Positions 11,781 to 23,558 of a stretch of 64,000 bases of DNA are shown here, one piece after another (the first letter of the stretch is position 1; each line of letters opens with the position of its first letter). The stretch is from assembly GCA_025201765.1 (NCBI GenBank), contig MU623394.1:124001-188000 (forward strand), read 5' to 3'. Under the pieces are notes generated by a model that worked only from the letters and a program-made list of their open reading frames with translations, was not told the origin of the DNA and ran no database searches. Origin of the DNA: Daldinia sp. FL1419 (lineage: Eukaryota; Ascomycota; Sordariomycetes; Xylariales; Hypoxylaceae). A program made the translations under genes and the position numbers.

Positions 11781-12587
11781 ACGTTCTATCTCGCTTCAGA
11801 TTATCTATCGGGATATCTACGAGTTAAGGTGCCTACCTAGGTGGCTATCAAATCTAAACTGCCTGATATGCCTATTGTTTTTGATTGTTCGAAAGAATGT
11901 TTAGCGATTTGTTCCATGCAGACGGGCATTCCAACAGCACGGCCGATGCGTTGCGTTGCGTTGCGTCGATTTACAAAGTGCCACAGAAATTCGCGTTTTG
12001 CGACGCTGGCACTTGGACAATCCTCCCGTAGATTTGTAAACTTGCGGGCATTTCTCAATTGATCGATGGATCGGTGATGCCCTCCCCCATTTTTCTCCCA
12101 CTGCATTTCATCTGCCGTCCAGGAGTTTTCTTCTGCGCAGCGTTATCCGTCTGCGGCCAACCTCATATCTCTACGTTGCTAAGGTCCCTATCGAGTATAG
12201 AGGTACCAACAAAAGAAGACAATCCAATTGTTTCGTCTGGTCGACCGTTGGGCACAGCCCTGTAGACGAAGATGGCAGCGGAGTAGGCGAGATTTGTTCA
12301 ACGATCCATAGGAAGGAGAATGGTTACAGGAACTGTGTCGAATCCTCTTTAGAAGCCTTCGATGTCAAAGTAGCATGCCCGCTTTTTTTTTTTTTTTTTC
12401 ATTTTCATCCTGGCGATCAGACAGCCTCAACTTTCTGCTAGTGTCTATTCGCGTGTAATAATACGGTAGGCTAATGCTATCCTATTGGCGGTCTATTATT
12501 TCAAGCGCTCGGTATAGAATATACGCAAGCCACTCTTCAGCTGGATTCTTTTTTAGTTACGAGAAGTCGAGTGTGGATGATGAAATA

Positions 12588-12650
12588 TCGTGAATATCGT
12601 GAATACCGTGAATATCGTGATCATATACCGTATTACAGTATTACAGTATT
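12588..12650 (+). repeat. short tandem repeats (GAATATCGT and ATTACAGT units)
   Basis: Four imperfect copies of GAATATCGT are followed by two to three copies of an ATTACAGT-like unit. The region is non-coding. Confidence 0.75.
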
Positions 12651-14346
12651 ATGTAAAAAGAAGAGTAGAACACGAGCTTCTTTTCATACATAGCGCATAC
12701 ATAGTATGGACCACGATGAGGTTATGCTGAGAGGTTATCGCTGGAGACCCAGTTTCGTCGTCAGCATCCCGGACATTCCCCAGGTGTCCTTTGTTTTTCT
12801 CTTCTCTCTCGTTTTATCCGCTGCGAGTATGTTATTGACATGCCTGCGATTGATGCTCCTGAGGCATTTGGTGAAGTTAACCAGTGGCCAATAGATGATG
12901 CATATTCTAGCCACCGTTTAATTATAATTATTATATTTTTCAATGCATCACATGCATATTGGCCTACAGATTTGTATATTTGTATGATACAGTACACTGC
13001 CGCTTCGTCACCGTTCGGACAGGTTTTCCTCTCTGAGGTTAGGGACAGTTTTACTACTGCGTACCTACGGTACTGGTCAAACTGGGGGACGCTGGGGGGG
13101 GATGAGGAGGGTGAAAGTGGGTGGGTGGTGGATGAAAGAAGCGGATAGGAGACAGATTAACAAGTCGATACAAGTCATTGTCTCTCTCCATTTTCGTACA
13201 TCCCATCTATTCATACCTACCTACCTACATACATCAAGTAGACTCAAATACATAAAACATTAGAAACATACCTACCTCCATAGAGGTAGCATTCATCATA
13301 GTATCATACATAGTACAGCCACACAGTGCCGTCCTTGTTATTTCGCCAAGTCTCGCCAGGGACAAAACCGTGTTAGCGTCACTCTTCGTCTGGAGATCGT
13401 GTATTCTACTTAATATTACTATTACTCAATTTCTTATACCAGCGTACAGCGCCATTCGACGGACACAATTACCTCTTTCGGTTCAACTAACCCGAGTCAG
13501 GATAGTAACATCGCCCACTCACAGTGCCCTTTTTTTTTTTTTTTTTTTTTTCTTCCTCTTCTCTCTTTCGATCCTGTCCTCGCAAAAGTCCTTGTTCAGT
13601 TCCTTGCCAGGTTCCTGTCTCGTCTTCTTGCCCTCTGTGCCCTGCCAACCCTGCCTACCCTGCCTTTTAGGCCTTCTTAGCCTTCTTAGGGCCCTTAAGC
13701 CGCTCTCATTTCCCTTTCCCCCTTCCTACTAATTCCTACTAGCCGGGGAACCCTCCTCGACCTCCTCTGTCTTTAGTCTTAGCTTGACCCTCTCGCTATC
13801 CACCATCCCATCTGCTTGTCCCAATCCCCATCTTTTTTTTTCTCTTACCTGGCTATTTGCTCCCTCTTCTTCCGTTTTTCTTTGTTGTTCTAGTGTCGTG
13901 ACCTGCTTCGACGACCATCTCTTTTCTGTCTTTCCAAAACCCTCTCATTCTAAACTATCGTGACAAAAGTCATCTGTTGCATTCTTTTTTAGTACTGTCC
14001 GTGTTAGTGACCAGCAAGTCGGCCTACCCACTTCGACGACCCCGGACGTTCGAATCCCCGCGTTTTCCCAATGAACGTGATCCCTCCGCCTTTCTTTCAG
14101 CGACGGGCCGATTAAGCAACGCTTGTGCAGTTGCTTCACTCCAGATTCTCTCCGCAAATACTGCCGTGTCCAGCATCCCGCTCTCCACACGAGGCTTGTT
14201 TAAACATTAGATAGGCTAGATTTGGAAGTAGCTGAAGAAGCCGTGTGACATATCAGAGATCAGAGTGGCGCATTCGACGGCGTCGAGTTTATTGGAATTT
14301 CGAGTTTATTAGTCCCGGTAAAACCAAGAGAATAGAAACAACAAGA

Positions 14347-16617
14347 ATGTCGCAGGCTGTAAAACGAGCTTGCGATGCTTGCCATCGACGAAAAGTAAAG
14401 TGCGACGGCATCAACCCGTGCCGTAACTGTGCTTCGGCGCAGCTAACCTGCACGTACAATGCGATTCCCCAGAAGAAGGGTCCCAAGGGCTCGAGAGCGA
14501 AGGTTATTAGCGAACTCCGCGAGACGCAACGACAGACTAGTCTTTCCGCTAAGGTCCAAAGCCGACTAAATGGAATCAACAGCCCTCCATGCAGCCCTAC
14601 GTTATCACCAACTCCTGGTCTCCTGGCTAGCGAGATGGCGAAGGAGTGTATCGAATTCTTCTTCGCCAATATGTACCCGATTATGCCGATTCTCCACCGA
14701 CAGCGACTCGAGCAGCAGACGATGTATATGGACCAGCAACCCGATACCTATTGCTTAGTTACTTCCTTGTGCGCCTGGATGATGTTTCAACCTGGAATGA
14801 ACGTGCCCGGCGCTGACCCTCTACTGGAGCATTTGCCTGGAGCCAACATCGCTTCCGGAATGGTTTTGATCGAGGAGACGATCCGAGTACGAAAAGGATA
14901 CGAATACCAGGAAACTCCATCTCTAAACAGCCTATGCACCAGCTATTTCCTCTTCTGCTCTCACTACGCCCTCGATATGCACGACAAAGCTTGGTTCTAT
15001 CTCCGAGAAGCTACAACTTTGGCCCATATTATTGGAATGAACAAGGAGGAGACGTATTTGCAGTTTGACAATATCGAGGCATCACGACGACGACGTCTCT
15101 ATTGGCTTCTATTTGTGACAGAAAGGTAATTATTTCCTATAACATTTACAGATTGCGCTTGGCGTCGCTAAAGCTAACATTCAAAAAGGGCATATGCTTT
15201 GCAGCGTGGTCGACCCCTGACGCTCCAGGCTTCCATCAGTCTTCCTACCATGACTGATGACCCGACGGATCCCCTTGCACCTCAGCTGAACGGATACATA
15301 CTGTTGGTAAATCTCTTCAGGCCGTTCGACGATGTGTTTGTTACCCTTTGGAACAAGACTCGTTCCGAGTCTTCGCAGACGTACCTTGGCGCCCTGCAGA
15401 AGCAGTTTTCGGACATGATCCCGCCGTATATGAACGTCCAGGATTCCGATTTGAGGGCAAACCAGCAATGGCTTAAGACGATCACTTGGCATCTGAGCAT
15501 GCAGAACGGCTGCGTTCCTCAAGGTAGCCAGGACCAGATGCAACTGCAGTACCCTATCGACATGTCACGAGATTTAATGTCGATGACATCCCAGTTCCAA
15601 ACCCAGAACACCGAATTATTAGGAGTTCCCATTGTCGCCAAGTTGTTGGAAATTTCGTCTGCATTGATCGACGTCCTATCAATTCTGCCTTCGTCTGGTG
15701 ACCCTTTCAGCATGGGCCCCCGGGAGCAGCTCAACTCGCTTCTGCAGCTCCTATCGGTTCTTCGTAGCGGAGACCACCATTTCCTTCCACTTTTGTTGAA
15801 CAAGGTCCACGATGTCTTACCTCGGTTGGCCAATCCTATTCTCCAGCGCGCCCCGGAGAATGCTTGCATGCAAAACATCGATATCTTTGACGGATTTGGT
15901 AACGCCGGTATGGCCCAGCCTCCGATGATGACCGACTTCAAGACCGAACCGTATACTCCGAGCAGCATGCAGCACATCCAAGACATTGGAACGGACTCGT
16001 CTCATTCCAACAACGGCGATGATATGAAATCGCCTTTCCCCATAGTTAGCTCGCCGCCTGTCATGTCCCCGGGTGTGGATTATCACAACAACGAATTCAA
16101 CTCCATCCCCGATATAATGAGTCCGATAGGACAACAACCACAACACTCATTTAATCAACAGGGGTCTTTGAATCCGCAGCAACCTCATCTTCAGCATCAG
16201 CATCAGCATCAGCACCAACACCAACACCAACACCAACACCAGCACCAGCACCAGCACCACGGCATACCGCATGGCATGAACCAAACGCATACCATAGGCA
16301 ATACTATGCAGACGGACATGCACACAAACTTGAGCCACGGTTTAAGTCAGCCGGCAAATATGGCGAGCATGAGCCAGCAACAAAGCTTACCACAAAATCC
16401 GCAATTCAACATGATGAATAATATGCTACATCGACAACCTCCACAGAGGACGAATAGTTTCATCATGCACCAGCCACATCAACACCAACCGTCACAAATA
16501 CCAAGGACCGTAGGCGACTTTCACGCACTCCAACGAGCGAACTCGGAAAGTGTTTCGATGAACACCCTGGGCCTCGGTCACATAAATCCCGAGGTAGACT
16601 TTAGCGGACTAAGGTAG
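14347..16617 (+). CDS. Zn2Cys6 transcription factor with fungal MHR domain, maltose/amylolytic-activator type
   Basis: Exons: 14347-15125 and 15189-16617, giving 735 residues. The junction gives LLFVTER|AYALQRGRP, the usual motif of the fungal middle homology region. Near the N-terminus (about residues 9-36) the binuclear cluster reads ACDACHRRKVKCDG with two further Cys in NPCRNC and LTC. It is followed by AIPQKKGPKGSRAK, a linker resembling MAL-activator and AmyR/COL-26-type regulators. On that basis a role in sugar or starch/cellobiose response is a guess; the zinc cluster and MHR are seen. The C-terminal third is Met-, Gln- and His-rich, with an HQ dipeptide run at 16195-16258. The protein should act in the nucleus. 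A pyrimidine-rich leader with upstream ATGs precedes the start, suggesting translational control. Confidence 0.9.
16195..16260 (+). repeat. in-frame CAGCAC/CAACAC repeat encoding (His-Gln)n
   Basis: Eleven or so hexanucleotide units lie inside the second exon of the Zn2Cys6 regulator and are read as alternating His and Gln. Repeat number may vary between strains. Confidence 0.9.
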
Positions 16618-17911
16618 CACTATTAGGACGTTTCCGCATAAATATTCGTTGCCCTTCGATTCGCTTTGAACTATAACTTTACATCTTATATTACCACCAC
16701 CTACTTTCATCCACCCGCGGAACCTGGGTTTTCTTCTGTACATCGTTGGAAGGGATACCCAACATACCAGCCCGCGAGTTGCGAGCCATACCGTTACTTA
16801 TATACGAGCGAGGGAGGGGAAAAAAAGAAGAAATAAGAGCATCGCTTTTGAATCCATTTTGAACACCGAAGCAGCACAAGCTGGGATGTCAAATTGGGAG
16901 ATTTACGTTAGTAACTTTTGGGATATAAAACCAGGCCGTTCTAGTCATTTCTTAAAAATCTTTTCTTGTTTTCTATGTTCCTAGGGGTACTTTTTTTCCA
17001 CAAGGCGTACGGGATCCAGCCGGTGTCTGCAGAGAAAGAAACACCGCGCGTGTATTATCTTTACATGCCAAAGAACAAACTCGCTTTAGCCCATCTACGG
17101 ATTAGGGAGAGGCGGGCGCTACGAGAGGAGGATGAACGCAAGTGATCACGACTAGAAAGGGGGGTTGGCTGGTGGCTATTTAAACATAGGACGGGCTGTG
17201 TCCCGATTCTTACTACAGTTTTAGCTGGAAATGCTCCGAGAGCGAACGACGGGTTTGTTGAGGGTTACGAATGGTGGACAGGTATCACCGCCGCGTTAGG
17301 TAGACTTATATAGTCAAAATACAGTAAAATAATTAATACGGGAGTCTTAATATTCTATGTGAATTATCTACTACGCGATGAGACGAGATGGAGTACGTAT
17401 GAAGTATGTCTTGATGTTATAAGACTTGATGTTAGATTTCGTATGCGGATCTAGATGTAAATGAGGTTTTACATCTTGGACATGTTGGGTATCGGGAGCT
17501 GTAACGATATGACGTCGTCGTTCGAAATAATAGTGGTAATCTCTCCTTCTTGCTGGAGAAATCGTGGGTTAGGAACCAGATTGTCTCTTTTAATGGACCG
17601 CCCGCAAAAAAAAAAGGGAAATAAAAAAGAAGAAGAAAAAGAAAGGCCAGTAAATTTAGCAGAGTTAGCAAGGTTCAAGGGTATTACCGTAAACCAAAAC
17701 TAAACCCCCACATTATTTTAATTCGCGACGCGCTGCAAGGAAGGCGCGCGTCAAGCTTCAATTAGCTAACAATCTCCCTATCACGGTAACTACCCCAAAT
17801 ATATCAGATATACTCAGGCACTTGGCCCTGAATTTAGCCCTGAACTTGGCCATTTTATTCGGTCTTCCCGTCTGTTCGACAAAAAATACAATCGTTTTTT
17901 AAGGTTACAAC
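16618..17911. other. intergenic region between regulator and helicase genes
   Basis: No gene is supported. The region contains the 3' untranslated part of the regulator, an A-rich purine tract near 17605-17645 that creates spurious Lys-rich frames, and the helicase promoter. A repeated ATTTAGCCCTGAA-like unit (17820-17850) lies just before the helicase start. Confidence 0.5.
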
Positions 17912-20283
17912 ATGTCTAACGGTTCGGGTAAGACCACCCACCCCCCCTATAGCTAGCTACCTGCTTCAGTCGGGTTAGGTACCTTCAATCTTTTATAACT
18001 AGGAGCCCGGTACCTAGCACACCTAAGCTCTTCAACCTACCTAGGTATTGTATCTGCAGCTAAACGTGTAAACTTGCTAACCGCTATTATTTCCATCGTT
18101 TAGATCAAAATGCGGGCGGCCTGACAAGCCAACCCAATTCTGACCAACTATATCCTCAATTACCTCCCCTGTCGCAGCCTCAATCGGGCACCTGCATCGA
18201 TTTATCGCCTATCGCACAGTCTCATCCTCAATCATGGCCCAACCATCAGCAATATCCTCCGGCTTATCCTTCACCACAGCCAAGTTCAAGTTTTGCGGAA
18301 CCTCGAGAGAAAGACGTTGCCCAACATACTCCAAAGCGACGCAGAGTGCAAACCTCCCACCCGGAAGTTATCAGCTTGCTGGATGATGACGACGAAGGAC
18401 TTACTTCAACGGCTGAACCCCAACAGAAGAGTGCCACCTCCAAGAAGAGGACATCTAGCCCTAGTCCCTACGTTGAGCCCGAAACCAATCGGCACGTAGG
18501 CGTGTCTCGTTTACCAGAGATGTCTTCTCAGACAGGAGAGCCCAGTCCGATTCCAATCCTCTCGTCTTCACCTTCGTCGGACTTGAGCTCTGGTTACTAT
18601 ACACCTATAGGCGATAGTCCGAGTATGTCGAGCCAGGTACAAACACCCCCACCATCCTCCCCGCTACCACCGAGTATGCGGCAGGCGGCCAATCCTGTCC
18701 AAGTTGAGGAACCCCCGCTATGTCCGGAGCAAGCTCGCCTGGTTGAGTTGATAGTAAGTGGGAAAAATGTGTTCTACACTGGCTCAGCCGGTTGTGGTAA
18801 ATCGACAGTGTTAAAAGCCTTTACAAGCCGTCTCAGAGATATGGGCAAGCAAGTTAGCATCATTGCGCCGACCGGTCGGGCAGCATTGCAAGTAAACGGT
18901 TCCACTACTTGGAGCTATGCCGGATGGACTCCGGATCATCATAAGCGCCCGCTAGAAGAGCTAAAAGCACGCGCCCATGGGAACTTTGTGTATAAGCGAT
19001 TTAGGGGAACGGACGTCCTTGTCATAGACGAGATTAGTATGGTGGAGAACCTACATTTTGAAAGGCTAAACGAGGTTATGAAAGCAGCACGGCGCGTCCC
19101 ACACTTGCCTATTCAACCCGCATTTGGAGGGGTCCAGGTAGTTGTGACGGGAGACTTTTGCCAGCTACCCCCCGTGAAGCCTTTTCAACATTGTATACAA
19201 TGTGGCTTCGAGCTAATCGAGAAGAATACAGTTGAGGGAAAGGTCCACGTCTGTAAGAAACACGGCGAATATCGCGACGAAGACAAGTGGGCTTTCCGAA
19301 GCAAGGCTTGGGCGGAATGTGATTTTGTTCACGTCCATCTGAACACCATTCACCGACAGAATGACGAGACTTTTATCCGCATATTACAAAAATGTAGGAT
19401 CGGACGAGGTCTTAGCTCGGCGGAGACGGATCTCTTAATGAACCATGAATGCATGGTTCATCATGCTACTAGACTATTCGCGACCCGGGAGGAGGTTGCC
19501 AAAGTAAATAAGCGTGAATTTGAGAGGCTGAAGACCGTGAGCCATATTTATTGGTGTCGTGATATCTTCATATGGCAGCGAGAGGCCCATCCGCATTTAG
19601 GTTGGAAGGGTATGAGGAAATCCAACGGAGTTCAATCGGAAGGCCCACTACGTGCCTTAGAGGACCACCGCTTCGACGAATGCGTGCAGCTCAAGAAGGG
19701 TATGCTTGTAGTCTTGCTCGTGAACTTGGACTTAGGGATGGGCTTGTGCAATGGTAGCCAGGGTATCATATGCGGTTTCGAGAAGTATGATCCTAAGAAG
19801 CTACCGCGCGCTAGGAGCGGCAAGATGGACCCGGAAAATAGAATTTTTGGCGACCACGCGTTGATGAAGGAAGAACAAATCAGAAAATTCATACTCGACC
19901 CCGGCGTCAAGTACAAGACGTGGCCGATCGTCCGGTTTCATAACGGTAAGGTTCGCACCATCTACGCGAATTGTTGTGTTACAGAGCTTGGCGACAAGAT
20001 GCCGTATAGCTTGCTCGCTCGAACGCAGATTCCGCTGGCGCCAGCCTGGGCGATGACGATTCACAAGAGTCAGTCGCTGACGCTCGATCGCGTCATTGTA
20101 AACTTGTCCAAGGCGTTCGAGGAGGGCCAGGTATACGTGGCTCTATCTCGTGCTACTAGTCTGTACGGGCTTAAGATTGAGGGCGATTCCAGGGGGTTGA
20201 CGGCCGCACTGGGTAGGAATAAGGAAGTACAGGAATTTCTCCGCGAGAAATTCGGCGGCTTGGATGGCGTCGCGGGTTCTTGA
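17912..20283 (+). CDS. PIF1-family 5'-to-3' DNA helicase with CxxC/CxxH insertion
   Basis: Exons: 17912-17927 (16 nt) and 18104-20283, giving 731 residues. The tiny first exon supplies the only upstream ATG in frame; its GTAAGA donor and TTTAG acceptor join MSNGS to DQNAGG. Residues 1 to about 215 are disordered (Pro/Ser/Gln, with a basic KRRR patch). The helicase core has Walker A GSAGCGKST from 232, Walker B VIDEIS near 312-317, GDFCQLPP, HKSQSLTLD (motif V region) and QVYVALSRAT near 681-690 (motif VI). Between GDFCQLPP and the next core block lies an insertion with Cys369, Cys372, Cys389 and His392, spaced like a small zinc-binding loop. PIF1 helicases unwind G-quadruplexes and RNA-DNA hybrids in the nucleus or mitochondria. 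Which of several fungal PIF1 paralogues this is cannot be told. Confidence 0.92.
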
Positions 20284-22324
20284 GCTATGGAAAGGCGTTA
20301 AGTTATATGATCCCTAAGATAGCGACTGGAATAGGGCGAGAATTGTGCATAAAGGATCGCCTCGCTGGCTGTGTTGGAACCAACGTGTGTAGGTAGGTAG
20401 ATAATTAGGGACTAGGGACTAGGGACGAGTAAGAGGCACGTGTGTTTATCGACGCTCCAATATGAAATCGGTACGATGCAATAGCTTTACGGTTGCTTCT
20501 CGAGAGCGCTATTCATATTTACTTGGTGAATTAGGCGGGATGTATACTAACAACCTAATTGATGTAGAGACTAGAAGTGCAAGTCGTTTACGTTTAGGTG
20601 GTATTATTTGCTTGCTTGATATGGATATTGTATCCTTTTCCTAGTAAGTATACCTACCCATGTAGGTAGTTTGCTAACTAGCCGCCCAGAAAGGTGCCTT
20701 GTAATAGGAAACCTCGCGTTTCCTTGATCTCCTCTCATTTTTCGGTCTCGCACAATTATCAAAGGGGCTCAAGCTTTGAAATCATTCAACTTGAGATCGA
20801 GCAAGTTGTATCAACTTCGGAAGATAGATGGATGGATCGTGTGTAGCGTCTTGAGTACGGTCGTTGGTATGTATTAGTATGCTACACACAAGGTTGGAAG
20901 CAAAAAATGCACCTGCTAGTTCAGTAAACTAGGTACGATATAACACTCGTATAGGTTCAATGTGGGAATCCTATTGTCAAAGACTAAATGCCTACGAGGC
21001 ACAATCCTTTTAGTTGTTCGTATCTATTGAAGATCACTTCCCGAACCCGAGTCTCTACAAGTCCAACAAAATCGCACATCCTCCACGCCAGTGGGCTGAT
21101 ATAGCTCGCTCGGCGATATTCCCCATAAAAGGGGTTTTAAAGGACGATACACACTCTGTGATGTCAGAGCGCATGCTATTAAATCCAAACAGAAAATTCG
21201 ATGCCACAAGCAGGATCGCATAGAGTTCTCATATCGGACTCTTGGAGATGATAGGCTTGTTCGAATCCAAACGCGGGATGAGAGTTGGCAGTTTCGATGT
21301 ATATAGATATTACCCACCTGAGATCTACACGCGCTCTCCCAACCACGAGACCTATTCGATATTGGGAACATGTGCAGGCGAAGACCCATCTTCACATGTT
21401 TGAGATGTTTGTTGATGTTGGAGGTATATGTATGTATATGAGCACTAGAATATGCGAATGTTTTTAATATCCGAAGCGGCCCACCCGAAGATATGTCCAT
21501 GGTTACTACCGGGACTGCCGAGGACTGCCGGAGCGAGTGTAACCGGGGGCATAACTTGGTACGACAGGGTGGTAGCTGGTTTGGACGCAGAAGCGTTGCG
21601 TGGCTTTTAACCAAATCTTGTCCAGGATATATCGATCTGGGGGATCTTCTACGGATCTAATCCACATATCCAATAGCGAACAGGGGCATTGAATATCTGG
21701 TGGTATTCCCTGGGTTCGACCCCATTGCGGCCAAACGGAACCGCGTTTAGATGCGGGCGGCTCTCCTCCGAGCCTTAATCTATGTTGAATATCAGGAACG
21801 CAGATGCACCATGACGATCATCCATCCTGGCTCTTGCGCCATAACCTATTATTATCACGCCCTATCTGCGATTTAAGCTTTGCCAATAGACCCTTACCTT
21901 TACTATCTAATGCTATATCTAATAGTAGTAGCTTTGTGCCCTTAAGCCGCTGGCGATCCCCTTGGACCCTCTTGGGGGAGACCCCTGGGCAAATCATCCG
22001 GGAGTGTCCCTTTTCCTTTTCCCTTCCCCCCCCCCTTAGTCATTTTCCGTCTTCGAAGGGTCGAGAACTACCCGCGAGACCAGAGATGTCTCGGCTTGCT
22101 TGCCGCATATTATCCGATCAACATCCCGTCTCGAGTTCATAAACCTGATCCGCCGGCCGCAGGAAACAAATACCGATAAAACCACCCTGTCGGAATGTCC
22201 AGATCGATTTCTAGTCGTTGCTGAGACTTCGACCGTGGCCAAGTCTGCCCAGAGACAGGACGCGTCATTATTAGCCCAGACATCGAGGGAATTGCGCCCT
22301 AGTCGGCGCGTCGATGTATCGAGG
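20284..22324. other. intergenic region, no gene seen
   Basis: Open frames here (up to 196 codons on the minus strand at 21024-21614) look random: mixed composition, no domain and no conserved-looking motif. A CCTACCYATGTAGG-like palindromic tract occurs at 20652-20668. The last 300 bases before the cutinase contain an open frame continuous with its first exon, but the signal peptide starts only at 22325. Confidence 0.5.
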
Positions 22325-23300
22325 ATGATAACGTTAATCTTATTGTTAGTCCTAACCATAGGCGTCCCGACAATCTCGGCGCTGCCGGCGACGACGTCTC
22401 TGCAACCTCGTCAATCGTGGACTTTGGGCTACTGGGCGCACGACTTGACGGATTTTGGCTGTAAGCCCATAATATTTATCTGGGCGAAAGCCACTATAGA
22501 GCCTGGGAATATGGTATGTTACCACCAACGCCAAATAAGTGAAAGAACGCATCGTTAATAGATTTGAAGGGTAACACGGTTGGACCCAGGCTATCTGACG
22601 GGCTCAAGGCGCTATTTGGTCCCGCCAATGTGGCCACTCAAGGAGTGGACTACTGGGGATTCATAGAAACGAATTTCTATCCTGGCGGAGCGCCGCCTTG
22701 GGGCGTCTTCGACATGCAGTTGCTCGTGAACGCGGCGGCGACTTGTCCGGACTCCAAAATTGTGGCCGCAGGCTACAGGTAAGTAACCTAGTCCCTTTGC
22801 CCTGGCAGATTCGGTCGAGTGATCCTTCCGACAATACTGATAAATGCCACAGCCAAGGAGCAGCCCTCACACACCGGGCCATCGAAGGCCTGACAAAAGA
22901 AGTAAAAGACAGGATCGTAGGCGTAGTCACCTTCGGAGACACGCAGACGCTGCAAGACGGGGGCCGGATTAAAGACTTCGACACGAACCGAACGCTCATC
23001 ATCTGCAACTCGGGGGACCTCGTGTGCACCGGCACGCTGTATGTTTTCCCGGTGCATTTCGACTACGTCAAGTGGGTGCCGACCGCAACTTACTATCTCG
23101 CCGGAAAACTGCTCGCCGATGCTGCTGTCAGGCCCTGGCCGAACGGGAGTTTCGTGTTTCCCAACGTTACGGTTCCGGCTCCGCTCCCGCCTATACCGCC
23201 GCCACCGCAGCCGTCTACCGCGATTCCGGAGTCGTTGCCTCCGTTGCCGGTTCCCGAGGGCGTTGGTGGTGGTGTGGACGCGAATGATTTATTTGTCTAG
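22325..23300 (+). CDS. secreted cutinase (alpha/beta-hydrolase) with proline-rich C-terminal tail
   Basis: Exons: 22325-22513, 22570-22778 and 22853-23300, giving 281 residues. Both introns are short and their removal restores EPGNM|GNTVGP and AAGY|SQGAA. Residues 1-19 are a hydrophobic signal peptide. The catalytic triad is visible: Ser133 in GYSQG, Asp188 in SGDLVC and His201 in VHFDY. Cys residues near the start, in TCPDSK, and at 184/191 fit the two family disulfides. The usual oxyanion motif (Gly-Ser-Thr in Fusarium cutinase) reads Ala-Thr-Ile, placing Thr57 where Ser42 normally sits. The final 45 or so residues are an unusual Pro-rich tail ending in a Gly/Val/Asp segment; most cutinases stop near 200-230 residues. 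It probably hydrolyses cutin or other polyesters outside the cell. The exact substrate is inferred from the family. Confidence 0.9.
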
Positions 23301-23540
23301 GTTTACGATGATGATGACGATGACGATGATGGGGTGTCGGAGTCGTGTAAGATCTAATCGAGGATGTCATGTCCAAGAGTTTAAGCAGTTAAGGGACGAG
23401 GGAAGAAGACATCAGCTTGGAGATGCCGCTGGAACTCTACTCTATACTAAGCGCATAGACTATTAGAGGTGTATAATTACGGGTAGAGTCTTTAGAGCAG
23501 GCGATGAATGGGTCGTTGTGCCTGCGTTCGGATGGGCATT

Positions 23541-23558
23541 TACCTACCTAGGTAGGTA
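23541..23558. repeat. 18-bp perfect palindrome TACCTACCTAGGTAGGTA
   Basis: This is the longest perfect example of a CCTACCTAGGTAGG-type inverted repeat that recurs between genes throughout this window. Function unknown. Confidence 0.8.

Larger units (their letters stand above)
6442..14346. other. 7.9-kb gene-poor region
   Basis: No protein gene can be supported. About 6450-7650 is AT-rich with scattered stops in all frames. From 7650 to 10900 composition returns to near average, but the open frames are short (under 130 codons) and unlike known families. Simple tandem repeats lie at 10279-10318, 11731-11780 and 12588-12650, and there are long T tracts near 12383 and 13530. A tRNA-like relic lies near 11020-11088. 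The last 850 bases (about 13500-14346) are strongly pyrimidine-rich with many small upstream ATGs, typical of a long promoter and 5' leader of a fungal regulator gene. Part of the stretch may be a decayed transposon, but no transposase, integrase or terminal repeats were recognised. Confidence 0.5.

Noticed and set aside
14040..14060. GTTCGAATCCCC resembling a tRNA B-box
   Set aside because: The flanking bases do not pair as a T-arm, no D-arm or acceptor pair is present, and it lies in the pyrimidine-rich leader of the regulator gene.
21024..21614. 196-codon minus-strand frame
   Set aside because: Mixed composition, no motif, no plausible exon structure and no conserved-looking block. It is probably chance.
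21708..21730. GGTTCGACCCC resembling a tRNA B-box
   Set aside because: No T-stem pairing, D-arm or anticodon arm could be built from the upstream 80 bases.
22100..22324. Upstream extension of the cutinase first exon
   Set aside because: The frame is open further upstream, but the hydrophobic signal peptide begins at the ATG at 22325. An upstream start would bury it.
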